A stretch of 64,000 nucleotides of DNA from NCBI RefSeq assembly GCF_030731085.1, contig NZ_JASNFN010000025.1:18115-82114 (forward strand), given 5' to 3'. The notes below the pieces were generated by a model that had not been told where the DNA came from, searched no databases, and saw only the letters and a program-made list of their open reading frames with translations. Below, piece by piece: positions 1-8,785 of this stretch (position 1 is its first letter; the number at the start of each line of letters is the position of its first letter). This DNA is from Blastococcus carthaginiensis (GTDB taxonomy: Bacteria; Actinomycetota; Actinomycetes; Mycobacteriales; Geodermatophilaceae). Made by a program: the position numbers and the translations under genes.

Positions 1-1
1 C

Positions 2-796
2 GCCGGTCTCTCCCCCGCCCGCCGCCGTCTGGTCGTCGCGGTGCTGGCCCTCGTCACCGCCGCCGTCGTCGCCCTCGGCGTGCTGCTGGTCACCCGGGGC
101 GCCGACGTCGAGGGCCCCGGCCCGCAGGCGCGTCCGGGGCCGGTGCTGCTGGTGCCCGGGTATGGCGGGGGGACGACGTCGCTGCGGACGCTGGCCGATC
201 GGCTGGAGCAGGCCGGCCGCGACGCCACCGTGGTGCCGCTGCCCGGGGACGGCACCGGGGACCTGGGCGACGCGGCCGCGGCGCTCGACGAGGCCGCCCG
301 CGCAGCCCTGGAGCGCACGGGCGAGGAGAGCGTGGACGTCGTCGGGTACTCGGCCGGCGGGGTGATCGCCCGCCTCTGGGTGGCCGACGGCGGCGCGGAG
401 GTGGCCCGCCGGGTGGTGACGCTGGGCTCGCCGCACCACGGCACCGGCCTCGCCGACCTCGCCGGCCAGATCGCCCCGGCCTCGTGCCCGGAAGGGTGCC
501 GGCAGCTCGCGAGCGACAGCCCCGTCCTCGCCCGGCTCAACGCGGGCGACGAGACGCCGGACGGCGTGGGCTGGGTGTCGGTGTGGACGACGCTCGACCG
601 CACGGTGACCCCGCCGGACTCGGCCCGGCTCGAGGGGGCGCTCAACCTGACCGTGCAGGAGGTCTGCGCGGACAGCCGGGTCGGGCACGGGCAGCTGCCC
701 GGCGACCCGCTGGTGCAGGCGATCGTGCTCGAGCAGCTCACCGCCGGGGAGCCGATGGCGCTGGACACCGCCGACTGCGCCCGCCTCGGCGGCTGA
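2..796 (+). CDS. Lipase/esterase of the alpha/beta-hydrolase fold, 5' end outside window
   Basis: The reading frame is open to the first bases of the window, so the N-terminus is probably missing; the first internal GTG is at 41. The visible start is a short basic stretch followed by a hydrophobic segment, which looks like a signal peptide or membrane anchor, so the enzyme probably acts outside the membrane. The nucleophile elbow GYSAGG lies at about residue 102 to 107 counted from that GTG, followed by a segment typical of bacterial lipases (LGSPHHGTG). A late VGHGQLP segment may carry the catalytic histidine. These traits fit the triacylglycerol lipase/PGAP1-like group. The substrate cannot be told. 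It converges on the ABC transporter operon with a 45-base gap. Confidence 0.75.
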   Translation, partial: AGLSPARRRLVVAVLALVTAAVVALGVLLVTRGADVEGPGPQARPGPVLLVPGYGGGTTSLRTLADRLEQAGRDATVVPLPGDGTGDLGDAAAALDEAARAALERTGEESVDVVGYSAGGVIARLWVADGGAEVARRVVTLGSPHHGTGLADLAGQIAPASCPEGCRQLASDSPVLARLNAGDETPDGVGWVSVWTTLDRTVTPPDSARLEGALNLTVQEVCADSRVGHGQLPGDPLVQAIVLEQLTAGEPMALDTADCARLGG

Positions 797-841
797 CGGC
801 CCCCCGCAGGGTCCCGCCGCGAGCCCGCAGGAGGGGCTTGC

Positions 842-1651
842 TCAGCTGGTGACGTCCTTGGTCGTGAAGTTCGCCCACGCCGCGGCGAGCAGCACCCCCA
901 CGTAGACGGCCTGCAGCGCGAGCCCGCGGGTGATGTCCCGCCAGAGGACCGGGTCGCGGAACAGGTCGACGAACGCCAGCCAGTAGCGCGTCGGCAGGTA
1001 GGGCGCGATCGGCGAGGCGGCGTCCAGGGTGAACAGCAGCGAGGACGTGACCAGCACGGCCAGCGCACCCATCGTCGCCCCGAGCGGTGAGTCGGTGAGC
1101 GTCGAGAAGAACAGCGCGAAGGCCGCGACGCCGAGCATCGACACCCCGACGTAGCCGACCGCCAGCACGGTGCGGACGGCCAGCTCCTCCGCGGTGAGGG
1201 ACGTCCCGGAGACCGACGTCCCCGCCCCCGGTACCGCCTCGAACAGCGTCGTGCCCACCAGGTAGCCGACGGCCGCCACCACGACCACGGTGACCAGCAC
1301 GAAGGCCAGCACGGCCACGAGCTTGGCCACCAGCAGCCGGGTCCGCCCCGCCGGCCGGGCCAGCAGGTAGCGCAACGTGCCGGCCTGCGCCTCGCCGGCG
1401 ACCGAGTCACCGGCGACCACCGCGACCGCGATGGGCAGGAACAGCGGCAGCACGATCGCCAGCGCGGCCAGCGGGTACAGCGCGCCGTTGGTGAGGACGG
1501 CGGAGAGGAACGGCGGGCCCTCCCCCGGCCGGGGCGCCAGGTCGGTGAGCACGAGCAGCACCGCCACGAGCACCGGGAGCGCATTGAGGACGGCGATCGT
1601 CGCCCAGGTGCGGGGCCGCCGGAACAGCTTGCGCAGCTCGACGGCGATCAC
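842..1651 (-). CDS. ABC-2 type transporter permease
   Basis: A 269-residue integral membrane protein with about six hydrophobic segments; it begins with a short cytoplasmic helix (VELRKLFRRPRTW) common to ABC-2 permeases such as the NatB/YhaP type. It is the last gene of a three-gene operon and overlaps the upstream ATPase by four bases (ATGA-type overlap), so the two are translated together and surely form one transporter. The direction is expected to be export. The substrate is unknown; the LolA-like protein that heads the operon hints at a lipid or lipoprotein ligand, but that is inference. Confidence 0.85.
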   Translation of the reverse strand: MIAVELRKLFRRPRTWATIAVLNALPVLVAVLLVLTDLAPRPGEGPPFLSAVLTNGALYPLAALAIVLPLFLPIAVAVVAGDSVAGEAQAGTLRYLLARPAGRTRLLVAKLVAVLAFVLVTVVVVAAVGYLVGTTLFEAVPGAGTSVSGTSLTAEELAVRTVLAVGYVGVSMLGVAAFALFFSTLTDSPLGATMGALAVLVTSSLLFTLDAASPIAPYLPTRYWLAFVDLFRDPVLWRDITRGLALQAVYVGVLLAAAWANFTTKDVTS

Positions 1652-2568
1652 CGCGCGCGCTCCACCCGGTCGGCGCTGGTGGCCGCGGCCGCCAGCACCA
1701 CCTCCTCGAGGGTCGGGCGGTCGGCCGCGAGGCCGGTGACCGGGACGCCGGCGCGCACGAGGAGCGCGTTGACCTCCGCGGGGTCGCCGCCGCGCACCAC
1801 CACCCGCTCGCCGTCCACCGCGGCGACGCGGCCGTCGAGCACCGCGCGCACCTGCTCGGGCGTCGGCGTGCGCACGACGGTGGCGCCGGTGGGCGCGGTG
1901 AGGGTGGCCAGGCCGTCCTGCAGCACCAGGCGGCCGCGGTCCAGCACGCCCACGCGGGTGCAGAGCTGCTCGACCTCGGCCAGCAGGTGGCTGGAGAGGA
2001 ACACCGTCGTCCCGCCGCGGTGCAGCTCCAGCAGCAGCTCGCGGATCTCGGAGATGCCCTGCGGGTCCAGCCCGTTGGTCGGCTCGTCGAGCACCAGGAG
2101 CTCGGGACGGCGCAGCAGCGCGCCGGCCAGGCCCAGGCGCTGGCGCATGCCGAGCGAGTAGGCCTTCACCGGCCGGCGTCCCACGCCACCGAGGCCGACC
2201 TGGTCGAGCACCTCGGCGACGCGCCGGCGCCGGTCGCGGCGCACCCCACCGGGGCCGGCCGCGTCCAGCAGCGCGAGGTTCTCCCGGCCGGACAGGTGGC
2301 CGTAGGCGGCCGGTGACTCGATCAGCGCGCCCACCCGGGGCAGCACGCGGCGGCCGGCGCGCGGCATCCGCTCGCCGAGCAGGTCGATCTCCCCGCGGGT
2401 GGGCAGCACGAGGCCGAGCAGCATCCGGACGGTGGTCGTCTTCCCGGACCCGTTGGCGCCGAGGAACCCGTAGACGTCGCCGGCGCGCACGTCCAGGTCG
2501 ATGCCGTCGACGGCGTGCACCCGCCCGTACTGCTTGGCCAGGCCGCGGGTCGCGATGACCGTGCTCAC
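1648..2568 (-). CDS. ABC transporter ATP-binding protein
   Basis: 306 residues if started at the GTG that overlaps the stop of the upstream gene by four bases; an open frame continues upstream but is antisense-like sequence inside the LolA gene. Walker A (GANGSGKTT), signature (YSLGMRQRL) and Walker B with the following glutamate (LLVLDEPTNGLDP) are all intact, in the order seen in the DrrA/CcmA/NatA class. It powers the adjacent ABC-2 permease. The C-terminal 90 residues after the nucleotide-binding domain match the extension common to this class. The ligand is not shown by the sequence. Confidence 0.9.
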   Translation of the reverse strand: MSTVIATRGLAKQYGRVHAVDGIDLDVRAGDVYGFLGANGSGKTTTVRMLLGLVLPTRGEIDLLGERMPRAGRRVLPRVGALIESPAAYGHLSGRENLALLDAAGPGGVRRDRRRRVAEVLDQVGLGGVGRRPVKAYSLGMRQRLGLAGALLRRPELLVLDEPTNGLDPQGISEIRELLLELHRGGTTVFLSSHLLAEVEQLCTRVGVLDRGRLVLQDGLATLTAPTGATVVRTPTPEQVRAVLDGRVAAVDGERVVVRGGDPAEVNALLVRAGVPVTGLAADRPTLEEVVLAAAATSADRVERAR

Positions 2569-3674
2569 GGAGACCCGCCCAGGGCCGGCAACTGCGCGGC
2601 GGCCTCGACCAGCGCGTCGAGGGTGACCGTCCCGGTCAGCACGTACGGCCCCGCGTCCGGCGGGTCCAGCAGCATCAGCCCCACGGGGCCGGCCGCGATG
2701 CGGGTGCCCGCCTCGTCGGTGACGGCGTCCGGGCTCTGCCCCAGCGTGCGGCGCAGGCCGTCGGCCAGCCGGCGCGGCACGGGGGCGACGGCGAGCAGGG
2801 TGACCCCGCGCCCGTAGAGCCCGATGCCGGGCGGTGCACCCTCGATCATCCGGCGCGGCAGCCCGGCCAGCGTGGCGGGGAGGCGCACCGGGGCCAGCCG
2901 CCGGCCGGCCTCCAGCACGATCTCGGCCTGGTCCGCGGTGCGCAGGCGCGCGTCCGGGGGCGGGACGAAGGACGTCGTCGCGGCGTCCGGGACCCCCAGC
3001 TCCAGGTCGAGGAACCGGGTGTCCAGCGCCGGCACCTCCGAGGTCTCGTCGAGGATCACCACCTGCAGCGGCAGTCCGCTGGCCCGGTCCACCCACACGT
3101 CGACCCGCCGCACCGCCGAGGCGGGCTCCGCGGGGGTGGTGCGCAGCCCGAGGGCGTCGCGTCCGGCGATCCGCCGGGCACCGATGCGGGTCAGCTCCGC
3201 GTCGGCGGCCTCGGAGAGCAGCCGGCGGCCCAGGGTGGCGGGCAGCAGGTCCGGCGGCGCGGGGAGGGCGAGCGGCGTGGTGGCCGCACGCGTCGCGGTC
3301 GCGCGCTCGTACTCCCACGTCCAGGTGCCCCGCGCGTCGCGGTGGATGCCCGTCTCACCGGCCGTGGTGATCACGTCGACCCGGTGGTCGTCGGGCCCCC
3401 GCCACCACACGCGCATCTCGGTGCGGTCGCTGAACAGGTCGGCGACGGAGTCGAGCTGGTCGGTCACCGGCAGGGCCAGCCCCCCGGCCGACTCGGCGTA
3501 CCCGGAGTACTGCACGTCGGCCGAGGCCAGCACCGCCGCGCGCAGCTCGGCCGCGGGCACGGACGGGTCGGCGACCGGGAGCGCGCCCACCAGCGCGGGC
3601 AGCGCGGCCAGGACGGCGACGACCACCCCCACGACGGCCCACCGCGGGGCCGCCGCCCGGAATCCGGACGCCAT
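2565..3674 (-). CDS. LolA/RseB-like lipoprotein carrier domain protein
   Basis: 369 residues. The ATG was chosen because a -10-like TACGGT lies seven bases upstream, the same leaderless layout as many genes here. A basic N-terminus and one hydrophobic segment (about 10 to 35) form a signal anchor. The rest is rich in beta-strand patterns such as RVDVWVDRASGLPLQV, characteristic of the LolA/LppX/MucB fold that binds lipid-like ligands in a half-barrel. In actinobacteria such proteins often sit beside ABC-2 exporters, as here: the ATPase start overlaps its stop. A role as extracytoplasmic lipid-binding partner or sensor of the exporter is inferred from family and context. Confidence 0.7.
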   Translation of the reverse strand: MASGFRAAAPRWAVVGVVVAVLAALPALVGALPVADPSVPAAELRAAVLASADVQYSGYAESAGGLALPVTDQLDSVADLFSDRTEMRVWWRGPDDHRVDVITTAGETGIHRDARGTWTWEYERATATRAATTPLALPAPPDLLPATLGRRLLSEAADAELTRIGARRIAGRDALGLRTTPAEPASAVRRVDVWVDRASGLPLQVVILDETSEVPALDTRFLDLELGVPDAATTSFVPPPDARLRTADQAEIVLEAGRRLAPVRLPATLAGLPRRMIEGAPPGIGLYGRGVTLLAVAPVPRRLADGLRRTLGQSPDAVTDEAGTRIAAGPVGLMLLDPPDAGPYVLTGTVTLDALVEAAAQLPALGGSP

Positions 3675-3681
3675 GGCGGCC

Positions 3682-3687
3682 ACCGTA
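3682..3687 (-). promoter_or_regulatory. -10 element for the LolA-ABC operon (leaderless)
   Basis: On the minus strand TACGGT is followed by seven bases and then the ATG at 3674. This spacing places the transcription start at or next to the start codon. Confidence 0.45.
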
Positions 3688-3761
3688 GCCCGCGGCCACC
3701 GGCCCGGCCGGATCTCCGGGGACCTCCACAGGAAGCTCACAGCGAGGCAGCCCCGGCGGGT

Positions 3762-4139
3762 CTACGCGAGCGCGATGACCAGGCAGCACCCGGCCAGCAC
3801 CAGCACCAGCGGCGTCATGACGAACCGCTCCGGCCGGCTCCGGGAGATCCCGTTCATCACGATGCCGAGGGAGAAGTAGCCGGTCAGCACCCAGATGCCG
3901 ACGTCCGCCACGGCAGCGGGGAGCCCCGCCAGCAGATCCGCGGCCTGCAGGACGACCACGGCGAAGACCGCGTAGAGGACGACGGAGACCGCGCTGCCGA
4001 CGCGCAGCCGTCGCGGCAGCACGTCGTGCTGCCCACCCCACGCGAACCGGCCCCACGGCCGCCCGGCGGCGAGCGCGACCTGGAGGACGGCGAGGCCGCC
4101 CAGCACGACGCAGGCCAGCACGGCGGCTCCGGTGATCAC
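3762..4139 (-). CDS. Small membrane protein, four predicted helices
   Basis: A 125-residue hydrophobic protein with about four transmembrane helices, which is nearly its entire length, and a basic loop (LPRRLRVGS) after the first helix. I do not recognise a named family; the topology resembles small uncharacterised actinobacterial membrane proteins. The GTG at 4139 was preferred over a TTG at 4166 because TAGCGT lies seven bases upstream of it. It is divergent from the PP2C phosphatase gene and followed by the LolA-ABC operon on the same strand, 87 bases away. No function can be assigned. Confidence 0.55.
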   Translation of the reverse strand: MITGAAVLACVVLGGLAVLQVALAAGRPWGRFAWGGQHDVLPRRLRVGSAVSVVLYAVFAVVVLQAADLLAGLPAAVADVGIWVLTGYFSLGIVMNGISRSRPERFVMTPLVLVLAGCCLVIALA

Positions 4140-4146
4140 GGGCACG

Positions 4147-4152
4147 ACGCTA
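4147..4152 (-). promoter_or_regulatory. -10 element, leaderless
   Basis: Minus-strand TAGCGT, seven bases before the GTG at 4139. It supports the shorter start of the membrane protein. Confidence 0.45.
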
Positions 4153-4234
4153 TCGGCGGCGATCAAACGCCATGATCACGGCGCGCTGACGGCCTTGACG
4201 GATCGGTGCCTCCCCGCCCGTCGGGGACACCAGG

Positions 4235-4240
4235 GATGAT
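4235..4240 (+). promoter_or_regulatory. -10-like GATGAT before the PP2C gene
   Basis: GATGAT is followed by seven bases and the ATG at 4248. It keeps A at position 2 and T at position 6 and has the spacing of the other leaderless promoters here; the match to consensus is weaker. Confidence 0.35.
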
Positions 4241-4247
4241 CGTCGTC

Positions 4248-6008
4248 ATGAGCTCGGACCCGATCCGTTCGCCGCAGCGTCTGGCCGCCGTGGCACGGAC
4301 CCGCCTGCTCGACACCCCGCCGGAGGCCGAGTTCGACCGGCTCACCGAACTGGCCCGCGCCCTGCTGTCCGCACCGTTCGCCTTCGTGACCGTCGTCGAC
4401 GACCGGCGTTCCTACTGGAAGAGCTGCCTCGGGGTGGACCTCCCGCCCGGCGTCCCGCCGCAGAACACCGTCGAGGAGTCGTTCTGCCAGTACGTCGTCA
4501 GCAGCGGCGAGCCGCTGGTGCTGGCCGACGTCCGGGAGATCGCGCTGACCCGCGACAACCCCTCGATCGAGTCGATGGGGGTCGTCGCGTGGGCCGGTTT
4601 CCCCGTGCGCACTCCCGACGGGGAGGTGCTCGGCACCTTCTGCGTGGTCGACACCCAGGTGCACGAGTGGAGCGACACCGACGTCGCGATGCTCGCCCAC
4701 CTGGCCGCGGTGGCTTCCGACCAGGTCGCCCTGCGGATCGCCCTCGCCGACGCCCAGCGGCAACGACAGCGCGCGGAGCTGCTGGACCGCTCGGCCACGC
4801 TGCTCACGGCCGGGCTCGAGATCGACGACGTGCTGGACGCCGTCGGGAAGCTGGCGGTGGACGCGCTGGGCGACCACGCGGCCGTGCACACCGTGCAGCC
4901 GGGCGGGGTGCTGCGCCTGGCCGCGGCGCGTTCCAGGAACGGAACGCCCCGGCCGACGAGACGGGCAGCCGTGCGCATCGGCACCGGCGATGCGCAGGGC
5001 CCCGGGTGGGTGGCGGCGACCGGCCACAGCGAACTCGTCACCGACATCCCGGCGACGTTGGCGCCGCTCGACGAGCCGGTGCGCCGCGCCGCTGAGGCGC
5101 TGGGTGCGGTCAGCTCGGTGAGCGTCCCCCTGCGGCCGCCCGGCGCCGACGTGCTCGGCGTCCTCACCGTCGTGCGCACCGACGGCTCCCCACCCCACGA
5201 CGCCGGCGACGTCGAGCTGGCCGAGGTGATCGCGGGCCGGGCCGCGCTGGTGCTCGACAACGCCCGGCGCTTCGGCCAGGAACGGGACTTCTCGCTGCGC
5301 CTGCAGGAGGCGCTGCTGACGCCCCCGCCCCAGCCCGAGCACCTGGCGATGGCCGTGCGCTACTCACCGGCGGAGCGCCGGGCGGCGGTGGGCGGCGACT
5401 GGTACGACGCCTTCCTGCTGCCCGACGGCGCCACGGCGCTCGTCATCGGCGACGTCACCGGGCACGACCGGACCGCCGCGGTCGCGATGGGGCAGCTGCG
5501 AGGACTCATCCGGGCCATCGCCTACGACACCGACGCCGCCCCGGCCGAGGTGCTGGTGCGTAGTGACATCGCCGCGGCCGGGCTGGTGATGGAGACGACC
5601 GCGACCGCCCTGGTGGCCCGGATCGACCGGCCGGACCCCGGTTCCGGTGGCCGGGTGCTGCGGTGGTCCAACGCCGGCCATCCGGCTCCCGCGCTGCTCG
5701 ACACCGACGGGCGGGTGCGGCTGCTGGACACGAAGCCGAACCGGATGCTGGGCGTGGAGCCGGCGGTGCGGCGCGACGAGCACACCGCACTGCTCACCGA
5801 GGGCCAGACGCTGCTGCTGTTCACCGACGGGCTGATCGAGCGCCGCGGAGCGGACTACGACCAGGGCATCGCCGCGCTGCTGCAGGCGCTGGCCGGCCTG
5901 CACGAGCTGCCGCTCGAGGACCTGGCCGACACCCTGCTGCGGCGGCTGCAGCCGGCCGTCGCCGAGGACGACGTCGCGCTGATCGCCGTCCGGCCGCTCG
6001 CGGATTAG
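4248..6008 (+). CDS. GAF-domain SpoIIE-type PP2C protein phosphatase
   Basis: 587 residues. An N-terminal GAF domain (about 15 to 155) and a second GAF-like region (about 165 to 345) precede a PPM/SpoIIE phosphatase domain (about 355 to 586). The phosphatase shows the metal-binding motifs: VGGDWYDAF, VIGDVTGHD, and near the end LLLFTDGLIERR and AEDDVALIAVR. Proteins of this design dephosphorylate anti-anti-sigma factors (RsbU/RsbP role) in response to a signal sensed by the GAF domains. No anti-sigma or STAS partner is encoded nearby, so the target is unknown. The start is supported by a GATGAT -10-like box seven bases upstream. Confidence 0.88.
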   Translation: MSSDPIRSPQRLAAVARTRLLDTPPEAEFDRLTELARALLSAPFAFVTVVDDRRSYWKSCLGVDLPPGVPPQNTVEESFCQYVVSSGEPLVLADVREIALTRDNPSIESMGVVAWAGFPVRTPDGEVLGTFCVVDTQVHEWSDTDVAMLAHLAAVASDQVALRIALADAQRQRQRAELLDRSATLLTAGLEIDDVLDAVGKLAVDALGDHAAVHTVQPGGVLRLAAARSRNGTPRPTRRAAVRIGTGDAQGPGWVAATGHSELVTDIPATLAPLDEPVRRAAEALGAVSSVSVPLRPPGADVLGVLTVVRTDGSPPHDAGDVELAEVIAGRAALVLDNARRFGQERDFSLRLQEALLTPPPQPEHLAMAVRYSPAERRAAVGGDWYDAFLLPDGATALVIGDVTGHDRTAAVAMGQLRGLIRAIAYDTDAAPAEVLVRSDIAAAGLVMETTATALVARIDRPDPGSGGRVLRWSNAGHPAPALLDTDGRVRLLDTKPNRMLGVEPAVRRDEHTALLTEGQTLLLFTDGLIERRGADYDQGIAALLQALAGLHELPLEDLADTLLRRLQPAVAEDDVALIAVRPLAD

Positions 6009-6035
6009 GTGGCGCGCTCGGCACCACTCGCGCGC

Positions 6036-6383
6036 TCACAGGTCGAGGTGGAGGCGCAACGCCTGGTCCAGAGCAGTCATCAACGATGCCGGCAGGCGAC
6101 CGAGCGCCGGTCCGATGCGCTCGACCGCCACGGACCGGACCTGCTCGGCCTGCGCCTTGGATGCGACGCGCAAGCCGGCCGACCCTTCGGGGAGCAGGAC
6201 CTGGAAGGGAAGGACGCGAGACACGTTCCTGGTGACCGGGATGATCGTCACCACTCCCCTTCCGAGCCGTGCCGCCGCCGCGTTGGCGTGGTCGTTGCTC
6301 ACGACAATTCCCGGACGGCGCTTGCGGGCCTCACTGCCACGACCGGGATCGAGCTCGACGAGCCGGACTTCGCCGCGGCGCAT
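6036..6383 (-). CDS. MazF/PemK-type mRNA interferase toxin
   Basis: 115 residues from the ATG that shares one base with the antitoxin stop (TGATG). The sequence has the MazF/PemK (CcdB-like barrel) hallmarks: GEVRLVELDPGRGSEARKRRPG near the start, the VVSNDHAN strand, an IIPVTRNV core and a C-terminal LGRLP segment. Members cleave single-stranded RNA at short motifs and are held inactive by the cognate antitoxin. It converges on the phosphatase gene with a 27-base gap. Together with its antitoxin it borders the restriction-modification locus on the left. The cut site cannot be predicted. Confidence 0.85.
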   Translation of the reverse strand: MRRGEVRLVELDPGRGSEARKRRPGIVVSNDHANAAAARLGRGVVTIIPVTRNVSRVLPFQVLLPEGSAGLRVASKAQAEQVRSVAVERIGPALGRLPASLMTALDQALRLHLDL

Positions 6384-6601
6384 CAACCGATCCCGTCGGC
6401 GTCGACGCCTTCCCACGCCGCTTGGTCGTCTGAACCCTCCCAGTCCTCCCACGCCTCGGCGTAGGCCCTGTCGAGGTCCGCTCGCCGCAGGAGGTTGATC
6501 GCGTACTGGATAGCGGCCGAGCGGGATTGCAACCCGGCCTTGCTGACGTGCTCGTCGACGACGGCCAGGTCGTCGTCGGACAGGCTGATGCTGAGCTTCA
6601 C
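6383..6601 (-). CDS. Ribbon-helix-helix antitoxin (MazE-like)
   Basis: 72 residues from the GTG at 6601. The first 45 residues (KLSISLSDDDLAVVDEHV then a helix pair) fit a ribbon-helix-helix DNA-binding fold, followed by an acidic, tryptophan-rich tail (AWEDWEGSDDQAAWEG) of the kind that wraps and blocks MazF. It lies directly before the toxin gene with a one-base overlap, the usual antitoxin-first order. A TAGCAT box lies seven bases before the start and a six-base inverted repeat overlaps that box, which fits autorepression. This resembles mycobacterial MazE antitoxins of the ribbon-helix-helix type. Confidence 0.82.
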   Translation of the reverse strand: MKLSISLSDDDLAVVDEHVSKAGLQSRSAAIQYAINLLRRADLDRAYAEAWEDWEGSDDQAAWEGVDADGIG

Positions 6602-6608
6602 CGCGCCG

Positions 6609-6625
6609 ATGCTACTTCGGTAGCA
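6609..6625 (-). promoter_or_regulatory. mazEF promoter and putative operator
   Basis: Minus-strand TAGCAT (6609-6614) precedes the GTG at 6601 by seven bases. A perfect repeat TGCTAC/GTAGCA (6610-6615 and 6620-6625, four-base centre) overlaps it, as expected for an autoregulatory operator. Confidence 0.45.
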
Positions 6626-6805
6626 CCGCCGGTCGCATCGATTGCTCCCACACGGCATTGCGGAATCGCCTCCAGCCCCACCAGCCGCGGGCGTGCGCGG
6701 CGATCGGGTCGGTGCCCCCCAGGGGCCACGTCGTCAGGTAGACCCTTCACGGTCGGTGTGCGAACAGGCAGGCTCGGCGGCGAGTAACGGAACGGGGCAG
6801 ATCGC

Positions 6806-8785
6806 GTGGATGGTTTCGAGGGCAAGGTCCAGTTCGTGTGGCAGGTCGCCGACCTGTTGCGCGGTGACTACAAGCCGGCCGAGTACCGCGGCGTGATCCT
6901 CCCGCTGCTCGTGCTGCGCCGGCTTGACGCCGTCCTGGAGGAAACCAAGCCCAAGGTCCTGGCGCGGGCCGAGCAGCTCAAGGGCGTGACCGACAACCCC
7001 GACGTCCTGCTCCGGGACGCGGCCGGAGTGCCGTTCTACAACGTCAGCCCGCTGACGTTCACCAAGCTGCTCGATTCCCCCAACAACCTGGCGCAGCAAC
7101 TGCGCGCCTACATCGGGGCCTTCTCCCCCGGCGCCGCGCAGGTGCTGGAGAAATACCGGTTCGACGAGCAGATCAGCCGGCTCGACGACGCCGGCCTGCT
7201 CTACCTGGTGCTGGGCAAGTTCGCCGACCTGGACCTTCGGCCGGAGGTCGTGCCCAACCACGCGATGGGCTATATCTTCGAGGAGCTGCTGCGGAGATTC
7301 TCCGAGCTCTCGAACGAGACGGCGGGTGAGCACTTCACCCCGCGCGAGGTCATCCGGCTGATCGTGAACCTGCTCTTCGGCGAGGATTCCGACGTGCTCA
7401 CCGGCACCGCCCCGGTGCGGTCGATCTACGACCCAGCCTGTGGCACCGGCGGCATGCTCAACATCGCCGACCAGTACCTGACGCGGCTCAACCCGAAGGC
7501 CCGGCTGGAGATGTTCGGCCAGGAGCTCAACCCCGAGACCTGGGCGATCGCGCGGTCGGACCTGCTGATCCAGGGCCAGGACCCGGAGCGGATCGTGCTG
7601 GGCAACACGCTCACCGCCGACGGGCACGCCGACAAGCGCTTCGACTACCTGCTGGCCAACCCGCCGTTCGGGGTCGACTGGAACAAGTCGGCCGCCGCGA
7701 TCAAGGCCGAGGCGGCGCAGCCCGGCGGCCGGTTCAGCGCCGGACTCCCCCGCGTCTCCGACGGATCCCTGCTGTTCCTGCAGCAGATGATCGCGCGGAT
7801 GAAGCCGGCCGAGGACGGCGGCAGCCGCGTCGCCATCGTCTTCTCCGGCAGCCCGCTGTTCGCCGGTGCCGCCGAGTCGGGCGAGAGCAACATCCGCCGC
7901 TGGATCATCGAGAACGACTGGCTCGAGGGCATCGTCGCCCTGCCCGACCAGCTCTTCTACAACACCGGGATCAGCACGTACGTCTGGATCGTCACCAACC
8001 GCAAGCGCCCGGAGCGCGAGGGCAAGGTGGCGCTGGTCGACGCCCGCGGCGAGTGGTCGAAGATGCGCAAGTCGCTGGGCGACAAGCGCAAGTACCTGGA
8101 CGACGCGCACATCGAGGCGGTCACCCGGCTGTACTCGGATGCGCTGGAGCTGGCCGACGCCGACGAGCGGGTGAAGGTCTTCGACGACGACACCTTCGGC
8201 TTCCGCCGGATCACCGTCGAGCGGCCGCTCCGCCGCCGCTGGACGGTGACCGAGGAGACCGTCGAGGCCGTCCGCGCGGCCAAGCCCGTGGTCGCCCTCT
8301 CCCTTGGGGACGACGACGCGCGGAAGACCCACGACGCCGTGCTCGGCGCGCTGGGCGATCTCGTCGGGACGTCGGAGGGCACCGAGGCAGCGTTCACCAA
8401 GCTGCTGCTCAACGCCTGCACTGCGCGGGCGCAGATCGGCCTGCCGCCGGCGATCAAGAAGGCTGTGCTGACGGCGGCCGCTGTGGCGGACCCGGACGCG
8501 CCGGTCGTGGTCGACAGGAAGGGCGAGTCGCTCCCCGATCCGGACCTGCGCGACAACGAGAACGTCCCGCTCACCGATGACGTCGACGAGTACGTCGAGC
8601 GTGAGGTGCTCCCCCACGTTCCCGACGCCTGGGTCGACCACACAAAGACCAAGATCGGCTACGAGATCCCCTTCACCCGGTTTTTCTACAAGTACGTCCC
8701 TCCGAGGCCGCTGGCCGAGATCGACGCCGAGTTGGAGCGGGTGGAAGCGGAGATCCAGCAAGTTCTCGATGGGCTCAAGCGATGA
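6806..8785 (+). CDS. hsdM: Type I restriction-modification DNA methyltransferase subunit
   Basis: 659 residues starting with GTG. An N-terminal helical HsdM_N region (about 5 to 140) precedes the N6-adenine methyltransferase domain: the SAM-binding motif DPACGTGGML at about 209 to 218 and the catalytic NPPF at about 285 to 288. The long C-terminal part ends in the helical tail typical of HsdM. It methylates adenine in the target chosen by HsdS and is needed for both modification and restriction. The stop overlaps the hsdS start by four bases (ATGA). The order M-S-R on one strand points to one operon. No clear promoter was found in the roughly 200 bases upstream. Confidence 0.95.
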   Translation: MDGFEGKVQFVWQVADLLRGDYKPAEYRGVILPLLVLRRLDAVLEETKPKVLARAEQLKGVTDNPDVLLRDAAGVPFYNVSPLTFTKLLDSPNNLAQQLRAYIGAFSPGAAQVLEKYRFDEQISRLDDAGLLYLVLGKFADLDLRPEVVPNHAMGYIFEELLRRFSELSNETAGEHFTPREVIRLIVNLLFGEDSDVLTGTAPVRSIYDPACGTGGMLNIADQYLTRLNPKARLEMFGQELNPETWAIARSDLLIQGQDPERIVLGNTLTADGHADKRFDYLLANPPFGVDWNKSAAAIKAEAAQPGGRFSAGLPRVSDGSLLFLQQMIARMKPAEDGGSRVAIVFSGSPLFAGAAESGESNIRRWIIENDWLEGIVALPDQLFYNTGISTYVWIVTNRKRPEREGKVALVDARGEWSKMRKSLGDKRKYLDDAHIEAVTRLYSDALELADADERVKVFDDDTFGFRRITVERPLRRRWTVTEETVEAVRAAKPVVALSLGDDDARKTHDAVLGALGDLVGTSEGTEAAFTKLLLNACTARAQIGLPPAIKKAVLTAAAVADPDAPVVVDRKGESLPDPDLRDNENVPLTDDVDEYVEREVLPHVPDAWVDHTKTKIGYEIPFTRFFYKYVPPRPLAEIDAELERVEAEIQQVLDGLKR

